Source: Phascolarctos cinereus
Lineage: Eukaryota; Chordata; Mammalia; Diprotodontia; Phascolarctidae
Direction of reading: 5' to 3'
NCBI RefSeq assembly: GCF_002099425.1
Contig: NW_018343953.1
Coordinates: forward strand, 9,930,001 to 9,994,000
Length of the DNA stretch: 64,000 nucleotides
Shown: piece after piece, positions 32,961-43,610 of the stretch
Position numbering within the stretch: the stretch's first letter is position 1
Layout: every line of letters begins with the position of its first letter
Position numbers and translations under genes: made by a program
The notes under the pieces: model-generated
Database searches by the model: none
What the model saw: only the letters and a program-made list of their open reading frames with translations
Told to the model about the DNA's origin: nothing

Positions 32961-35066
32961 ATGAAGGTAGGGGAAGGAACAGCTATTATTGCTGCTGATA
33001 GGGTTAGAGAAAAGGAAGAGCTCCAGAAGCAGCTTAACTCTCTTAAAGCTTCTTTCTTATGGCACAACCTAATTTTTGTTCCTATTGGTCCTAGCCAGTC
33101 TAGAGCCCAGCAATCAGGACTTACTGGTCTTCTGCCATCATTACTTTCGTTAGCTTTCCTAGGTTCCTTACCACCAGAATTTCTTAGGAGGGAGAGCTAC
33201 AGATTTTTGTCATTCCTGTTTACCAACAGCAGAAAAACTTAGATTTTTAGAAGGGAAGAATTCTTATCAATCACTACAGCATAAATAGATTATGAAGGAG
33301 AAGTGGGGTTGCAGTAATAGCCAAAGAAGGCAAAGTTTTCCTATGTTGCAAATGTTCTGGTAATTAAAAGCTGATTCTCAGCATCCCACTACAGAACTTT
33401 CAACCTAATCTTTCTTCTCTGCTGATGAAGCTTCTAATTAAACTTAGCCTCTATTTCTCTTGCCATGGCTTTAACTGACCAGGCTGCTTCAGCCTTCATG
33501 AATTGCCTTCTCTGGCAATAGATATAGGATTCTCTGGTTATAGATACAGGATTAAACTAGCCTTTCTTCCTACTTCCCCATAAGTTGGACATTCTTGGAA
33601 TATCTCACTTTGAGTCCCCGGCCATTTCCAGGAAGATGCTTCCTCTCTACTTCCTGACCCCCAACTTTCAATGATAAAGATTCTTCTTTATCTGGCACTC
33701 AAAGCTATCTCCTTTCACGTTTTGAGTTTTGCCAACTCCCTCCACCTTTATCTATAGATCTTTATTGTGGCCTCCTTAAAGCTTCCTTTTTTTCCTCACA
33801 TTGTCCCTTGACCATTATTTTGGATTGTTTACTTGAAGCAATTTTGATTGACTATATCTGTCCTTATTGGCTAATCTCTTAATGGTGAAATTATCTCTTC
33901 AACCTATATCACATGGGCACTCTGAGCCTAGGACTCCATTCTTCTCACCAAATAGCTTCTTATCCTTGACTAACTTTATCCTTTAGTTTGAAAACTCTCC
34001 CTGTTATGGAACCAGCCTCATTTTCCATTTACTGGCTGAGCTGATCTAACAGACTGAACAGCTTTTTATGTCATTAGCTAGAGATACAATGATTTGACCA
34101 AAATCAACCATTTTCCCACCTGGGGGCCTTTTCTCTCTGAGAATGAATCCAAATAACAAATAAATAATTAAATAATGAAAACTCAAACAAAGAAGATCTA
34201 CCATAGGTCAAAAAGCTGAGGGTCTAAACCAAAAAATCAGAGAGAGCAGCCATCTCTCTCTGATAAGCAAACAAGAAGAATGGAGTTTGACACTGATGTA
34301 TATTACAGGTGCAGGAAATGGAAGAGCAAATAACATCCACACTAGGACAGGTCAAGAGACAATGACTGAGAACAAGTCAGAAGTAGGGATGTTGTTGAAT
34401 GTCAGTTTTTGTTCTTTTACTGGGGATAGTAAGTCCCACCTATACAGCTTTTTAAAGCTACAGTACTATCACTATGAACTAGTAATTATGGTTGAAGATA
34501 GTGGTTGGTAATATACAAATTAAAGAAATTTTGGAAGTGTCTATCCTAAAGCAGGTCTTTGGGTATATATCCTCCTATAGAAAATTGGTAAGGATTTTAG
34601 AAACAAACAAACAAAAAACATAAGATCAGAACATTAAATGAAATTAAATTCAAGACACATTGCTCAAATGGTGGCTAGGGAATCAACTTCAAGACAAAAA
34701 GAAGCCCCCTTGTTGTTTCTTTTAATTGTGATTATTTAGGAAATAAATATACCTTCCCATTAGTTTAAATCATGTTGATGTACAATCTAGAATAGCTCTG
34801 AGACTCAATGAATAGTGATAATGATTTGCAATAATAATATCCATTCATATTACTTTTGCTAGGATAACTAAGAGTGAAGAAAATCAAAGAAAAATGAACA
34901 TCCTGTCATATTTTTTTACTGTCTCTTGACTAAGAAGTAGCTCTTCCCACTTCCTCAGTGATGAAGGCTGTATTCAGATGAATTCTCCTGGAAAAGCATG
35001 TCAACTTAAAAACAGTATCATGCCTTTTGTTTATATTGTACTTCATCACGTCAAAGTAATCACATC
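32961..35066. other. Unassigned 2.1 kb stretch
   Basis: No recognisable LINE, SINE, exon or RNA. The open frame at 32961-33242 has no known domain. The run of pyrimidine-rich text at 33400-34050 might be an unrecognised old repeat. It is the largest part of the window that I cannot explain. Confidence 0.3.
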
Positions 35067-35091
35067 TGATGATGATGATGATGATGATGAT
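35067..35091 (+). repeat. (TGA)8 microsatellite
   Basis: Uninterrupted TGA/GAT triplets just left of a MIR. Confidence 0.95.
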
Positions 35092-35094
35092 AAG

Positions 35095-35266
35095 AAGAAC
35101 CATGTTATGAAAGAATTATTACTGCTATTTTATAATTAAATTGGAAACTGAGCCTCAGAAAAGTTCAAGTGACTAAACAGTCGCATAGCTAGTGATGGTG
35201 ATGCTGGGACTAGCATTTAGGTGTTCTGGCTCCTAGCTTAGTGTTCTTTCCACTATACTCTGCCTC
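35095..35266 (-). mobile_element. MIR SINE fragment
   Basis: 'ctattttataattaaattgg' replaces the usual 'attttacagatgaggaaac'; then 'aaactgagcctcagaaaagt', 'aacagtcgcatagctagtga', 'ttctttccactatactctgc'. Antisense MIR. Confidence 0.78.
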
Positions 35267-35499
35267 CTTGATTGGGGGCCAAAAAAAAAAGTTTCTCTTC
35301 CCCTTTCCATTACATTCATGTTACATGATACCTTCTTTAGCCCAGAACAAAGAATCAGATTATTTCTTCTCTTTCCAAGCTCCCTGGAGAGCTTCTACAC
35401 CACTTTTCAGATTCTCCCTAAACCATGGATGAAGCTTTTGGCCATGTACCCAGACTTCCCTGCAATCCCAAGGGGCCCCACAGAGCATGGATGAGGCAG

Positions 35500-35800
35500 T
35501 TACTAAACTTTCACCAATGAATTTCTTAAATACCTAATGATGACCCTGGGGAGAATGAAGGGCTGTAATTCACTCCAAGGGCTCCGCTACCGTTCACTCA
35601 GCACTCTAGTCGTGCTCTCAGAGTTCACGACATCCACAAAGCCCTCGCACTGAATTACAGCCTTGTATTAGCTCCAAAGTCATCTATCATCCCACGTGCT
35701 TCTGAATCTTTTATTGAGTGTGCGAATGATGCTGTACTCTGGTTGAAATAAGAACACTGATTATGCAAAGTGTTCAGAAGGAAAATAAATTGAGCCCTTG
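35500..35800. promoter_or_regulatory. Candidate conserved noncoding element with an inverted repeat
   Basis: Unique DNA with unusual local CpG content for this window (seven CpGs between 35581 and 35650). Arms ggctgtaattca (35561-35572) and tgaattacagcc (35651-35662) are perfect complements around a 78-base loop. Downstream is 'attatgcaaagtg' (35761-35773), near an octamer motif. No coding frame spans it. A structured RNA, an enhancer or a boundary element are all possible; nothing shows which. Confidence 0.35.
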
Positions 35801-36119
35801 AGGGGGGAAATAAAATGACTTAATTATCTTTTTTTTTTCTACTTGCCCTTTCATTCTAGTTCATATTGGCCAAATTACAGTACTAATAATACTCAAGAAA
35901 GCAGAGAATCCTGGTCATACAGTTTCATGGTTCACAAACAAGATTGCCATCTGTATATATGTTTAGCAGAGTGCTTCTACTGAATTGTTAGATGTGTTCC
36001 TCAAACAGTAGTTGCCAAACAAAAACACATGAAAAAGGTAACTAGATAGCACCAAATAAAGTCCTTCACATGGGTTTCTCGTTGCATTTGGCCAGGGTAG
36101 ATATAGCACCTATTGTTAC
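35801..36119. other. Unassigned stretch
   Basis: AT-rich unique DNA; nothing recognised. Confidence 0.3.
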
Positions 36120-36330
36120 TTTGAGCATTCATTCACAAAATACGACCAGTTTTAGGGCCAGAATCTGAATAGTTGAAGTCAAAGAGCCAGGAGATATTTT
36201 GTCATTTGCTGCCTCAGCCATGAATGATTGCTTAAGAGACCTAGTAACTATGAGTAGAGCCCAATTAACTTAATACCTCCAATGGGCCTTTGTTTGTCAT
36301 AGCAATGAAAATTTGCTGGTTTCAAAAACA
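36120..36330. promoter_or_regulatory. Candidate conserved noncoding element
   Basis: Contains 'gccatgaatgattgcttaag', 'cccaattaacttaatacctc' and 'gggcctttgtttgtcatagc', evenly mixed words typical of enhancers with homeodomain and SOX sites. Not a recognised repeat. Inference only. Confidence 0.25.
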
Positions 36331-37281
36331 AACAAACATGACTGGATCTTCCGAGAATCTGTTGTAAAGTATATGGGCATTATTCATATAAGCTCTTCTT
36401 GTTCCTCTAAAAGGTTTGTCAACTTTAGTCATGTTTATACACCACCACCCTCAGACACTCTGTAGTAGGTGACTCTTTCCATTTCTACTCATCTTCCCAG
36501 ATAACTATTGCCATGTACAGCCTGACAATGAAGTTCCTTTGCTCTTAAAGTGTTGATTAATTTTTTTCATCAGTAGACTGAAACATACTGTAAGACTCTA
36601 TTAATTGGCTCGAAAACACTTGTACTCTGTCCAAATACATCAAATGCTCCTCAGGTAGCAAATGGATAGTGAAGTTTAGCTGAGCACACTCTACATATTA
36701 AGCATTAAGTTTGGGAGACTGTCTTGTATCCTCCATTTTGACATATTTGACATAACTTTGGCACAGCTGTAGTAGGGGCCGAAAACTATTGGAAAGAGGC
36801 CAAGGATAACACAGTGTTTGTATCATTGATGTCATGAAGAGATTCTATCACCAAATGAGGAAAAGTCTGCTTGTTTTATTTTCTCACCACATCACTGGAC
36901 ATTTTATGGCAGTAAATTTTGTGATTTTAAAAGCAATATTTTGCAAACGTGTTCCAAACCATATTTCAATCTGCGCTACAGGCTCAGCAGAAATAAATAA
37001 TACATTTGACTGGACTTCTCAGACTTTGGCCAAGCCCTAGCCTGAATGAATTTCTAACTGACTTGGTTGACACATATGACACAATTGGGTTACCACTGGA
37101 TGGGTTGCTCGTTAGGCATGAACACATTCAAAACCAGCTTAGGACGGAATCATTTGGCTGTGAATACAGTAGTGAAGAGTCAGCTTTGAAGGGATTTGGA
37201 GGGGGGAATGAGGTTAGTGTGAAAAGGGCAATATTGTGGATAGTGTTGAAAAAGAAAAGAAAAAAAGAGTATAAAGTCCAG
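36331..37281. other. Unassigned, apparently unique stretch
   Basis: About 950 bases with no recognised repeat. The open frames at 36834-37040 and 37006-37284 show no known domain or splice-site context that I can defend. Confidence 0.3.
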
Positions 37282-37372
37282 TAGAATGTAAATTCCTTGA
37301 AGAGATTTTATTTTATTTATACACATTATCAAGCATTGTAAACATTTATTGTTTGTTGAATTGAATTGAAAT
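37282..37372 (+). mobile_element. L2-clade 3' tail
   Basis: 'agaatgtaaattccttgaag' followed by 'attgtttgttgaattgaatt' is an internally shortened L2 3' end. Confidence 0.7.
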
Positions 37373-37459
37373 ATTGTAGACTTTGATAGAGACATTTATT
37401 GCTGACTTGTATGCTCAGCTTTCATAGGATATGAAGCATAAGTGAATATTCTAAGAGGT

Positions 37460-37792
37460 CCCCAGCATCACGAAAGTGATTTTCTCACTCTGGAACTACC
37501 CTCTGCCTCTCTGGCTCCCTTCTTCCATTGGTGAGTTTCCCCAAGATCTCCATTTGGGGGATGGACCCAGTCTAGCCATGTGTCATTCCCCTTCCAGCTC
37601 TGCTTCTGAATGTCAGGACTTTACTATGATGGCCCTGCCCAGGAGCCTTCCACTTCCCACTTCTACCCCCATTTTTCAGCTCTATTATTCTCTTGTTTTC
37701 CACCATTAGAATATAAGTTCCATGACAGTAAGGAGTATCTCATTTTGCTTGTACAGCACATGGTAAGGGTCTAATAAATATTTGTTGCCTCA
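37460..37792 (+). mobile_element. L2-clade LINE 3' fragment
   Basis: 'gaactaccctctgcctctct', 'gatctccatttgggggatgg', 'attagaatataagttccatg', 'gtctaataaatatttgttgc' match the marsupial L2-like 3' UTR. Confidence 0.72.
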
Positions 37793-37934
37793 CTTTGCCT
37801 TACTGCCTTCATGCTTAATTCACTATGTCTTCAGACAGCTGAAAGGTGACAGATCACTCCTTGCATATTTTTTTCATAATAAACATCATCTTGTACATTA
37901 TATTAAAAAAACATTCAGTTCACTTGGTTTTACA
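37793..37934. other. Unassigned short stretch
   Basis: Nothing recognised. Confidence 0.3.
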
Positions 37935-38060
37935 TTATCATAAAACAGACTTAGGAAGATCTCTGAAGTCATTTGGCTCAATGCCTATCTAAAGCATGAA
38001 TTCCCTCTATAACACTGCCAAATCCAGCCTCAGTTTGATATAGAGATCATTGTTCCACAG
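37935..38060 (-). mobile_element. L3/CR1 3' end fragment
   Basis: 'aagatctctgaagtcatttg', 'catgaattccctctataaca', 'ctgccaaatccagcctcagt' follow the antisense L3 3' end. Confidence 0.6.
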
Positions 38061-38324
38061 AGGCTAACCAAACGAGTTTAGAATAAAGGTGAGGTAATAA
38101 AGCGAAAGCTTCTTATTATAGAGTTTCAAAGTAAATATTTCCTGTAGTGGGTTTTTTTTGGGGGGCTATTGTAAACATCCTTTAGAGGAAGAGATTTTCA
38201 TTTGTTTCCACAGTGGTGACAGTACTGGTATCAGGTGAGGTAAAGGAATGAAGAGAGTACTTCTGTTACACCAAGATTCATTTAATATTTGCACCTGCTA
38301 TTTTTATACTACAGATTCTTTTTT

Positions 38325-38482
38325 ACAAAGCAATGTGGCGAAGTAAAGAATTAAACTTGGCCCTATTTTCAGTCAAATCATTTAACCTCTATGAACTTTA
38401 GATTCTTCATCTGTATAATAAGGTCGTTGGATTAGATGTTCTCAAAAGTCCTCTCTAGGTTTAATATTCTATATCATTTTAC
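38325..38482 (+). mobile_element. MIR3/THER1-like SINE
   Basis: 'cagtcaaatcatttaacctc', 'ttagattcttcatctgtata', 'gtcgttggattagatgttct', 'gtcctctctaggtttaatat'. Diverged MIR3 3' part. Confidence 0.65.
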
Positions 38483-38649
38483 GTTTGAAAAACTCAAGGG
38501 AAAAATTATGTCATTTATAATATTATAGACATTATATAATGTCTCATATTCTGTAGTCATTTCTGAAAACACCATTTGATGTGGAAGAAGATGAAGGAGA
38601 GCTGAGTCAATGAAAGGAACGTTGGAAAGGGCAGACCATTTGTCAATAC

Positions 38650-39130
38650 TTTATTTGTGAATCATTTTCTTTACTGCTCTATAAGAACAAGGGGACAAAG
38701 AAGAATGGAGGAAGAAGGTAATGGAAAAAGGAGTCATTATTGCCCTAAATTCCTTTGGTGCCAGAGAATCTCATTCCATTGTTGGATAGTTCTCTTCATT
38801 ATAAAATTCTTTCTTATATTTTCCCCCCATTGGTCCTCATCTGATCTTCTGGAGCAATACAGAACAAGTATATTCTTTCTTCTACATGAAAGTCCTTCAA
38901 ATATGTGAAAACTTATCATGACTTATTTTCATTTTATCTTCACTCTGCTCAAATTTCCAAATGCTACAATCATTTTTCATAGCACATGGCTCACAGATTG
39001 CTTGATGTTGCAATGTAGCTCTCCTGAGGATACTTTCAAGCTCATCTACAACCCTCTTACATAATAGTCTCAGAACTAGATACACTCAAGATAGTCTTAC
39101 AACTTCATAATACATTCATCCTATTTCTTC
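38650..39130 (-). mobile_element. L3/CR1 LINE 3' region
   Basis: Antisense order: 'ctcattccattgttggatag', 'ataaaattctttcttatatt', 'gagcaatacagaacaagtat', 'agtccttcaaatatgtgaaa', 'ctctgctcaaatttccaaat', 'cagaactagatacactcaag'. A known CR1/L3 3' series, diverged. Confidence 0.78.
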
Positions 39131-39134
39131 TCTG

Positions 39135-39345
39135 GTAGCCCTGGACTTGGAATCAAGAGTCAAGATTATACTCTGTGCTCTGACACTAATTAGCTGCATG
39201 ACTATAAGCAAATCATTTAACTTCTCTCAAATCTCTATTTCATTATTGGCAAAATAGAGATGAGACACTTGATCTTGGTCTCATTGGGCTTTTGCAAAGA
39301 ATATATCAAATAGAATTTAAACCACCACTTGCATGTGAAGCACTG
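39135..39345 (+). mobile_element. MIR/MON1-type SINE
   Basis: 'ggacttggaatcaagagtca', 'attagctgcatgactataag', 'caaatcatttaacttctctc', 'ggtctcattgggcttttgca', 'gtgaagcactgg'. Its 3' end runs into the trinucleotide repeat, a usual growth point. Confidence 0.8.
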
Positions 39346-39364
39346 GTAGTAGTAGTGGTAGTAA

Positions 39365-39418
<54 letters not shown>

Positions 39419-39470
39419 TAGTAGCGGCAGCAGCAGCAGTGGTGGTGGCAATGGCAGCGGTGGTGGTAGT
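39346..39470 (+). repeat. (GTA)n then (GCA/GGT)n trinucleotide repeat
   Basis: About 80 bases of GTA units, with GTG variants at both ends, then 'gcggcagcagcagcagtggt' and 'ggtggtggtagtagcataac'. The poly-Val, poly-Thr and poly-Leu open frames are artefacts of the repeat. Confidence 0.97.
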
Positions 39471-39520
39471 AGCATAACCCACAATAACAGTAATAATGAA
39501 ATGCAAGGTTGCATTAAACT

Positions 39521-39605
39521 TTTTCATCCCCTACCATAATTGTGAAAAGGAAATTATCTCCTTTTATTCTCATTTTAATAATGTTTAATAATTTTTGAGG
39601 CATTG
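39521..39605 (-). repeat. Duplicate of an L1 segment (copy of 39930-40010)
   Basis: 'catcccctaccataattgtg' and the following 65 bases match 'catccgctaccataactgtg' at 39931 on at roughly 85 percent by eye. Both are antisense L1 ORF2. This copy lies outside the main inverted L1 piece. Confidence 0.75.
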
Positions 39606-39817
39606 ATCTCCACTAGTAAGGAAAGAGCCCCATACTGGGACTGGGTTTACAGAGATATTTGACGTACACATTTTTTCCTTAGTAAGAGTAAAAGCAAAAA
39701 AAAATCATCCTAAAGGTGTCGTTTTTGTTTGTGCAAAAGTTTTCAATTTCATGTAATTCAAATGTTTTTTCATCTTTTTAAAATTATATCTATCCCCTGT
39801 TTCGTTAAGAATTTCAT

Positions 39818-39929
39818 CCCTTCAGGAGGACCTGAGTTCAAATGTGGCCTTAGACACTTGACACTTACTAGCTTTGTGACCCTGGGCAAGTTGTTTAACC
39901 CTGATTACCTCACAAAAAAGCAAAAAAAA
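39818..39929 (+). mobile_element. tRNA-derived SINE, 5'-truncated
   Basis: 'ggaggacctgagttcaaatg', 'gacacttactagctttgtga', 'ccctgggcaagttgtttaac' and an A-rich tail. Likely target repeat catccct/catccg at its borders. Inserted in the inverted L1. Confidence 0.85.
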
Positions 39930-39997
39930 ATCCATCCGCTACCATAACTGTGAAAGTAAATTATCTTCTTTTATTCTAATTTTAATCATGCTTAGTA

Positions 39998-40222
39998 GTT
40001 TTTGAGGCAGCTAGTGGTGTGTTGGGCCTAGAGACAGGACGACTTGGGTTTAAATCTGGCCTCTAATAGCTGTGAGACCATGGACAAGGAGCTTAATTCT
40101 GTTGGCCTCAATTTCCTCAACTCTAAAATGGGGATGATGATGAAATAATATAAGTAAAAAAAATGTTAGTACAGTTCCTGGCACATAGTAGGTGCTATAC
40201 AAATGCTTATTCCTTTCCCCTA
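39998..40222 (+). mobile_element. MIR/MON1-type SINE inserted in L1
   Basis: Head 'gaggcagctagtggtgtgtt', 'gtttaaatctggcctctaat', 'cctcaatttcctcaactcta', 'aaaatggggatgatgatgaa', 'cctggcacatagtaggtgct'. The L1 text resumes at 'atctttaatattcaggtcac'. Confidence 0.85.
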
Positions 40223-41534
40223 CTAGTATGATCTTTAATATTCAGGTCACATATCCATTTTGAATTTACTGTGGAATAAGGTCTAAAATGTTGGTCTAAG
40301 CCTAATTTCTGCCAGACTGCTTTCCAGTTATCCCAATGGACATTTTAGTATTTCTCTATCACATATAATGCTTACTGTTAGTTTTAGATACTTTTAAACC
40401 TATTTTGGAAGCTCTCTCTCTCTGTCTATACTTTGTAGGGTTTTTAACATAAATCATTGTTGTACTTTGTTAGAGGTCTCTTTATCAGTCTGTTAACATA
40501 ATCACATAGTTTTGATAGGTTTTTTTTGTTTTTAATTAGGTTGAACTGTCTTTGAATCTCTGGTATAAAACCATCTGTAATCTTTTTTGCCAGGATTTTG
40601 TTTAAAACTTTTGATTCAATATTTATTAATAATGTTCTTCTGTAATTTTCTTTTGTTTTAGTTTTGGTTTGTTTTTGCTTTTTGCTTTAGCCTTCTCTGG
40701 TTTTGGTATTGGTGCTACATTTGTCTCATAAAAGGAGTGTGATAGTGTTCTGTTAATTTTTGAGGATACTTTATGTAGAATAAGTACTAATTATTTTATT
40801 AAAATTGGATGTAGTTCTTCTATAATAAATGAGGCCCATGAGCTATTTTACTTTGGCATTTCTTTTTCTTAGCATTGAGCATTTAAGATATTGATTTGGT
40901 GTTCTGTTACATTATATTTTTAAGGCAATATGTTATTCCCTTTGTGTTCTCAGTTTTATTAGCATCTAACTTTATAATAATTTTTGGTAATTCTCTTCAT
41001 TTTCCCGGGTTTGTTGTGATTTCACCTTATGCATTTTTTTGTTGATTTGATTTTCTGCCCTCTTTTTAATCAGATTGGCCAACAGTTTATCAATTTTGTT
41101 AGATTTTTTAAAAACCCAACATTTATTTTTTATCAGTTCTTTAGTCTTTTTGGTTTCTAATTTATTGATTTCTTTATTAGTTCAAGATTTCCTCTGTTTT
41201 CCCACTTGGGATTGAATTTTGTCTTCCTCATTTTTGAATGTTTATTCAGCTCATTAACTCTTAATTTTTAAAAATTGTATTAATGTATGTTTTATGTAAA
41301 TAATTTTCCTCTGAGGTCTGCCTTAATTGCAAACCAGGTATCTCATCATGATCATTGCCTTTAAAATTAGTATTAATTGTTTCTATGATTTGTTTTTTTT
41401 TTATCCACTCTTTCTTTTAGGATTTCATTATTAAGTTTCCTTAAGCAATTGTCATGATCTTGAATCATGGTACAAGTGGAACAGAATCTTGAGTTCATTA
41501 CTAAGCAGGGTATGAAAGCAGAAAATCAAGTTAT

Positions 41535-42240
41535 AAAACTGAAGTAGGATTACTGCATTGTTGTTGTAATTGTGAACCAATCCAACCATTCTAGAGAATA
41601 ATTTGAAACTATGCCCAAAGAGTTACAAAATGTGTATATATCCTTTGATTCAGCAATATCACTACTAGGTCTGTATCCCAAAGCAATTTTAAAAAGGAGA
41701 GAAAGGACCCATTTGACAAGCAGGATGATTTCAGAAAAAAAAACCTAGGAAGACTTACATGAACTGATGCAAAGTGAAATGAGTAGAACCAGGAGGAGAA
41801 TGTTGTACTCAGTAACAGCAATATTGTACGATGAAGATATGTGAATGATTTAGCTATTCTCAGCAAAACAATGATCCAAGACAATCCCAAAGAACTCCTG
41901 ATGAAACATGCTATCCACTTCCAGAGAAAGAACTGATATTGTCTGAATACAGACTGAAGCATACTATTTTCTCTCTCTTTTTCTTTCTCATTTTCTTTTT
42001 GCTTTCTTTCTTCCTTCTTCCTTCCTTTCTTCCTTCTTTTCTTTCATTCTTTTTTGTTCAAATTTTCTTGTAAAAAATGATTAATATGGAAATGTTTTAC
42101 ATGAATGCACATATATAACCTATAAGATCATTTACCATCTCGGGGGGAGGGGAAGAAAAGAGTGAGTGAAAGAATTTAGAACTCAAAACATTTTTTTAAA
42201 AAATGCTAAAAAATTGTTTTAACATATAATGGGGGGAAAC
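41535..42240 (+). mobile_element. L1 3' piece (ORF2 end and 3' UTR)
   Basis: Reads LHCCCNCEPIQPF at 41553-41591 (family: LHCWW-C), then 'aactatgcccaaagagttac', the IPKQF-type block, a deletion of the FIAALF region near 41710, 'aactgatgcaaagtgaaatg', 'aacaatgatccaagacaatc' and the L1 3' UTR with a pyrimidine tract at 41966-42056. Ends in an A-rich region near 42240. Confidence 0.8.
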
Positions 42241-43116
42241 AACATATTATTTAAAAATTTAAAAAAACTGAAGCAGGAAATAAATATGGTCCAGGCTCAG
42301 CTTACTAACTATGAGAGAGACAGTGAAGCCTCACTATCTGGTCAATGTGCCAATTTGATGGTAGTTAAACAAAACACAGAAATCGACTTGCATACTCCAT
42401 GAGTTGTCATAAGCAATTCACATATGTCAATAAAGCAGTTAATTTCTGGAGCTAAAACATTGAAATTTGTTTCTGAAATCCTTAAATCCATAGAATTTCT
42501 GAAGTTGAAGAGTCTTGAACTGCTAAAATGTCTTAGCATAAAGCTCAGATTAAATGCTAAAATCACGTCTTACTTTACTTGGAGAAATACAATTTTATCC
42601 TTGAATATTCAATCATCTTCCTCAGTAATCATCATGAAATATAAATTTCATGACCTAAAACAGTGTCATTAGCCTTAAGACTTGGTTGGGTGGCATATGT
42701 TGGACTTCAGCTGTATCTACAATTCATATTAACTCCTTTAGGTGAACTGTCATATTTCACAAATTCTAATAAACAAAGACTCTCTTACCAACAGTTGAAA
42801 AAGAAAGGGAGAAATCATTCTGTTTTTAGGAAATTTTCTAAACACAGAAATGAGTTCTGGAATAATACTACTTTCTACTATCCATTATGGTATTTCCTGG
42901 ATATTAATTGCAAGATGAGCCTAACTTGAGTGTCCTTTGTTAACACTCCTTTGAAAAATGTACATAATAGAGACAACTGACTTTTGCCTAGGGAATGTGT
43001 GCCTCTTACGCATCTCTGAATGTTCCTAAAGATTTGAAGGTTCACGCTTGTGCCTTCAAGAAATGTAGTTAACAAATATATATCTATATATGTACATACA
43101 TACATATGTATGCATA
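42241..43116. other. Unassigned stretch
   Basis: About 870 bases with no recognised element. The open frames at 42424-42672 and 42663-42929 show no domain. A short TA tract lies at 43075-43115. Confidence 0.3.
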
Positions 43117-43226
43117 TGGGGCAGCTAAGTGACATAGTAGATAGAGCACTGGGCTGGAAATCAGGAAGACTCATCTTCCTGAGTTCAAATCTGGCCTCAG
43201 ACACTTACTAGGTGTGTGACCCTACT
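43117..43226 (+). mobile_element. MAR1-type SINE, 3'-truncated
   Basis: 'ggggcagctaagtgacatag', 'gaaatcaggaagactcatct', 'aaatctggcctcagacactt', 'aggtgtgtgaccctac'. Stops before the RTE-like tail. Confidence 0.85.
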
Positions 43227-43279
43227 GCTTCCATCATTTGAAATTCATCTTTCTTGACTTTGCCACTGAAATTCTTAAA

Positions 43280-43515
43280 AGGCACCTTGATTAAATGGAA
43301 GGATTCTTGAATTAGAGTAAAAAACTTGGGTTTCAGTCCCATATTTGTTGTCCACTAGCTATGTGATTTGTACTTTGAACACTTTACTTATTCAAATAGG
43401 GATGATAATAATTATATGACTTATCAAAGTGGGTTACCATGAGATTCTAGTGAGGAAGTGCTTTGTAACTTGTAAGATCTGTATAAATACCAGTTATTAC
43501 CATCATTTCTACTCT
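43280..43515 (+). mobile_element. MIR SINE
   Basis: 'ccactagctatgtgatttgt', 'aatagggatgataataatta', 'ggaagtgctttgtaacttgt', 'ctgtataaataccagttatt'. Sense MIR, old. Confidence 0.72.
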
Positions 43516-43517
43516 TC

Positions 43518-43610
43518 TTAGAATTATAAAACCATTGATTTAGAAATGGAATGAACTTTAGAAGTAATCTAATCCAATTCTATCTCATAGATGAGGAAAA
43601 GGACCAAAAA
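43518..43610 (-). mobile_element. MIR3 or L3 3' end fragment
   Basis: 'aaccattgatttagaaatgg', 'aatgaactttagaagtaatc', 'tctcatagatgaggaaaagg' fit antisense MIR3. Confidence 0.55.

Larger units (their letters stand above)
39690..41465 (-). mobile_element. L1 ORF2 piece, inverted 5' part
   Basis: On the minus strand, the left end encodes EIENFCTNKN (complement of 39721-39747), matching the L1 block IKLKxFCTNK. The rest runs rightwards in antisense toward more 5' ORF2 sequence, ending near 41465 around 'cattattaagtttccttaag'. SINEs interrupt it at 39818-39929 and 39998-40222. The companion sense piece is 41535-42240. Confidence 0.75.

Noticed and set aside
39292-39527. Poly-Val, poly-Thr and poly-Leu open frames
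   Set aside because: Direct product of the GTA trinucleotide repeat; open on both strands.
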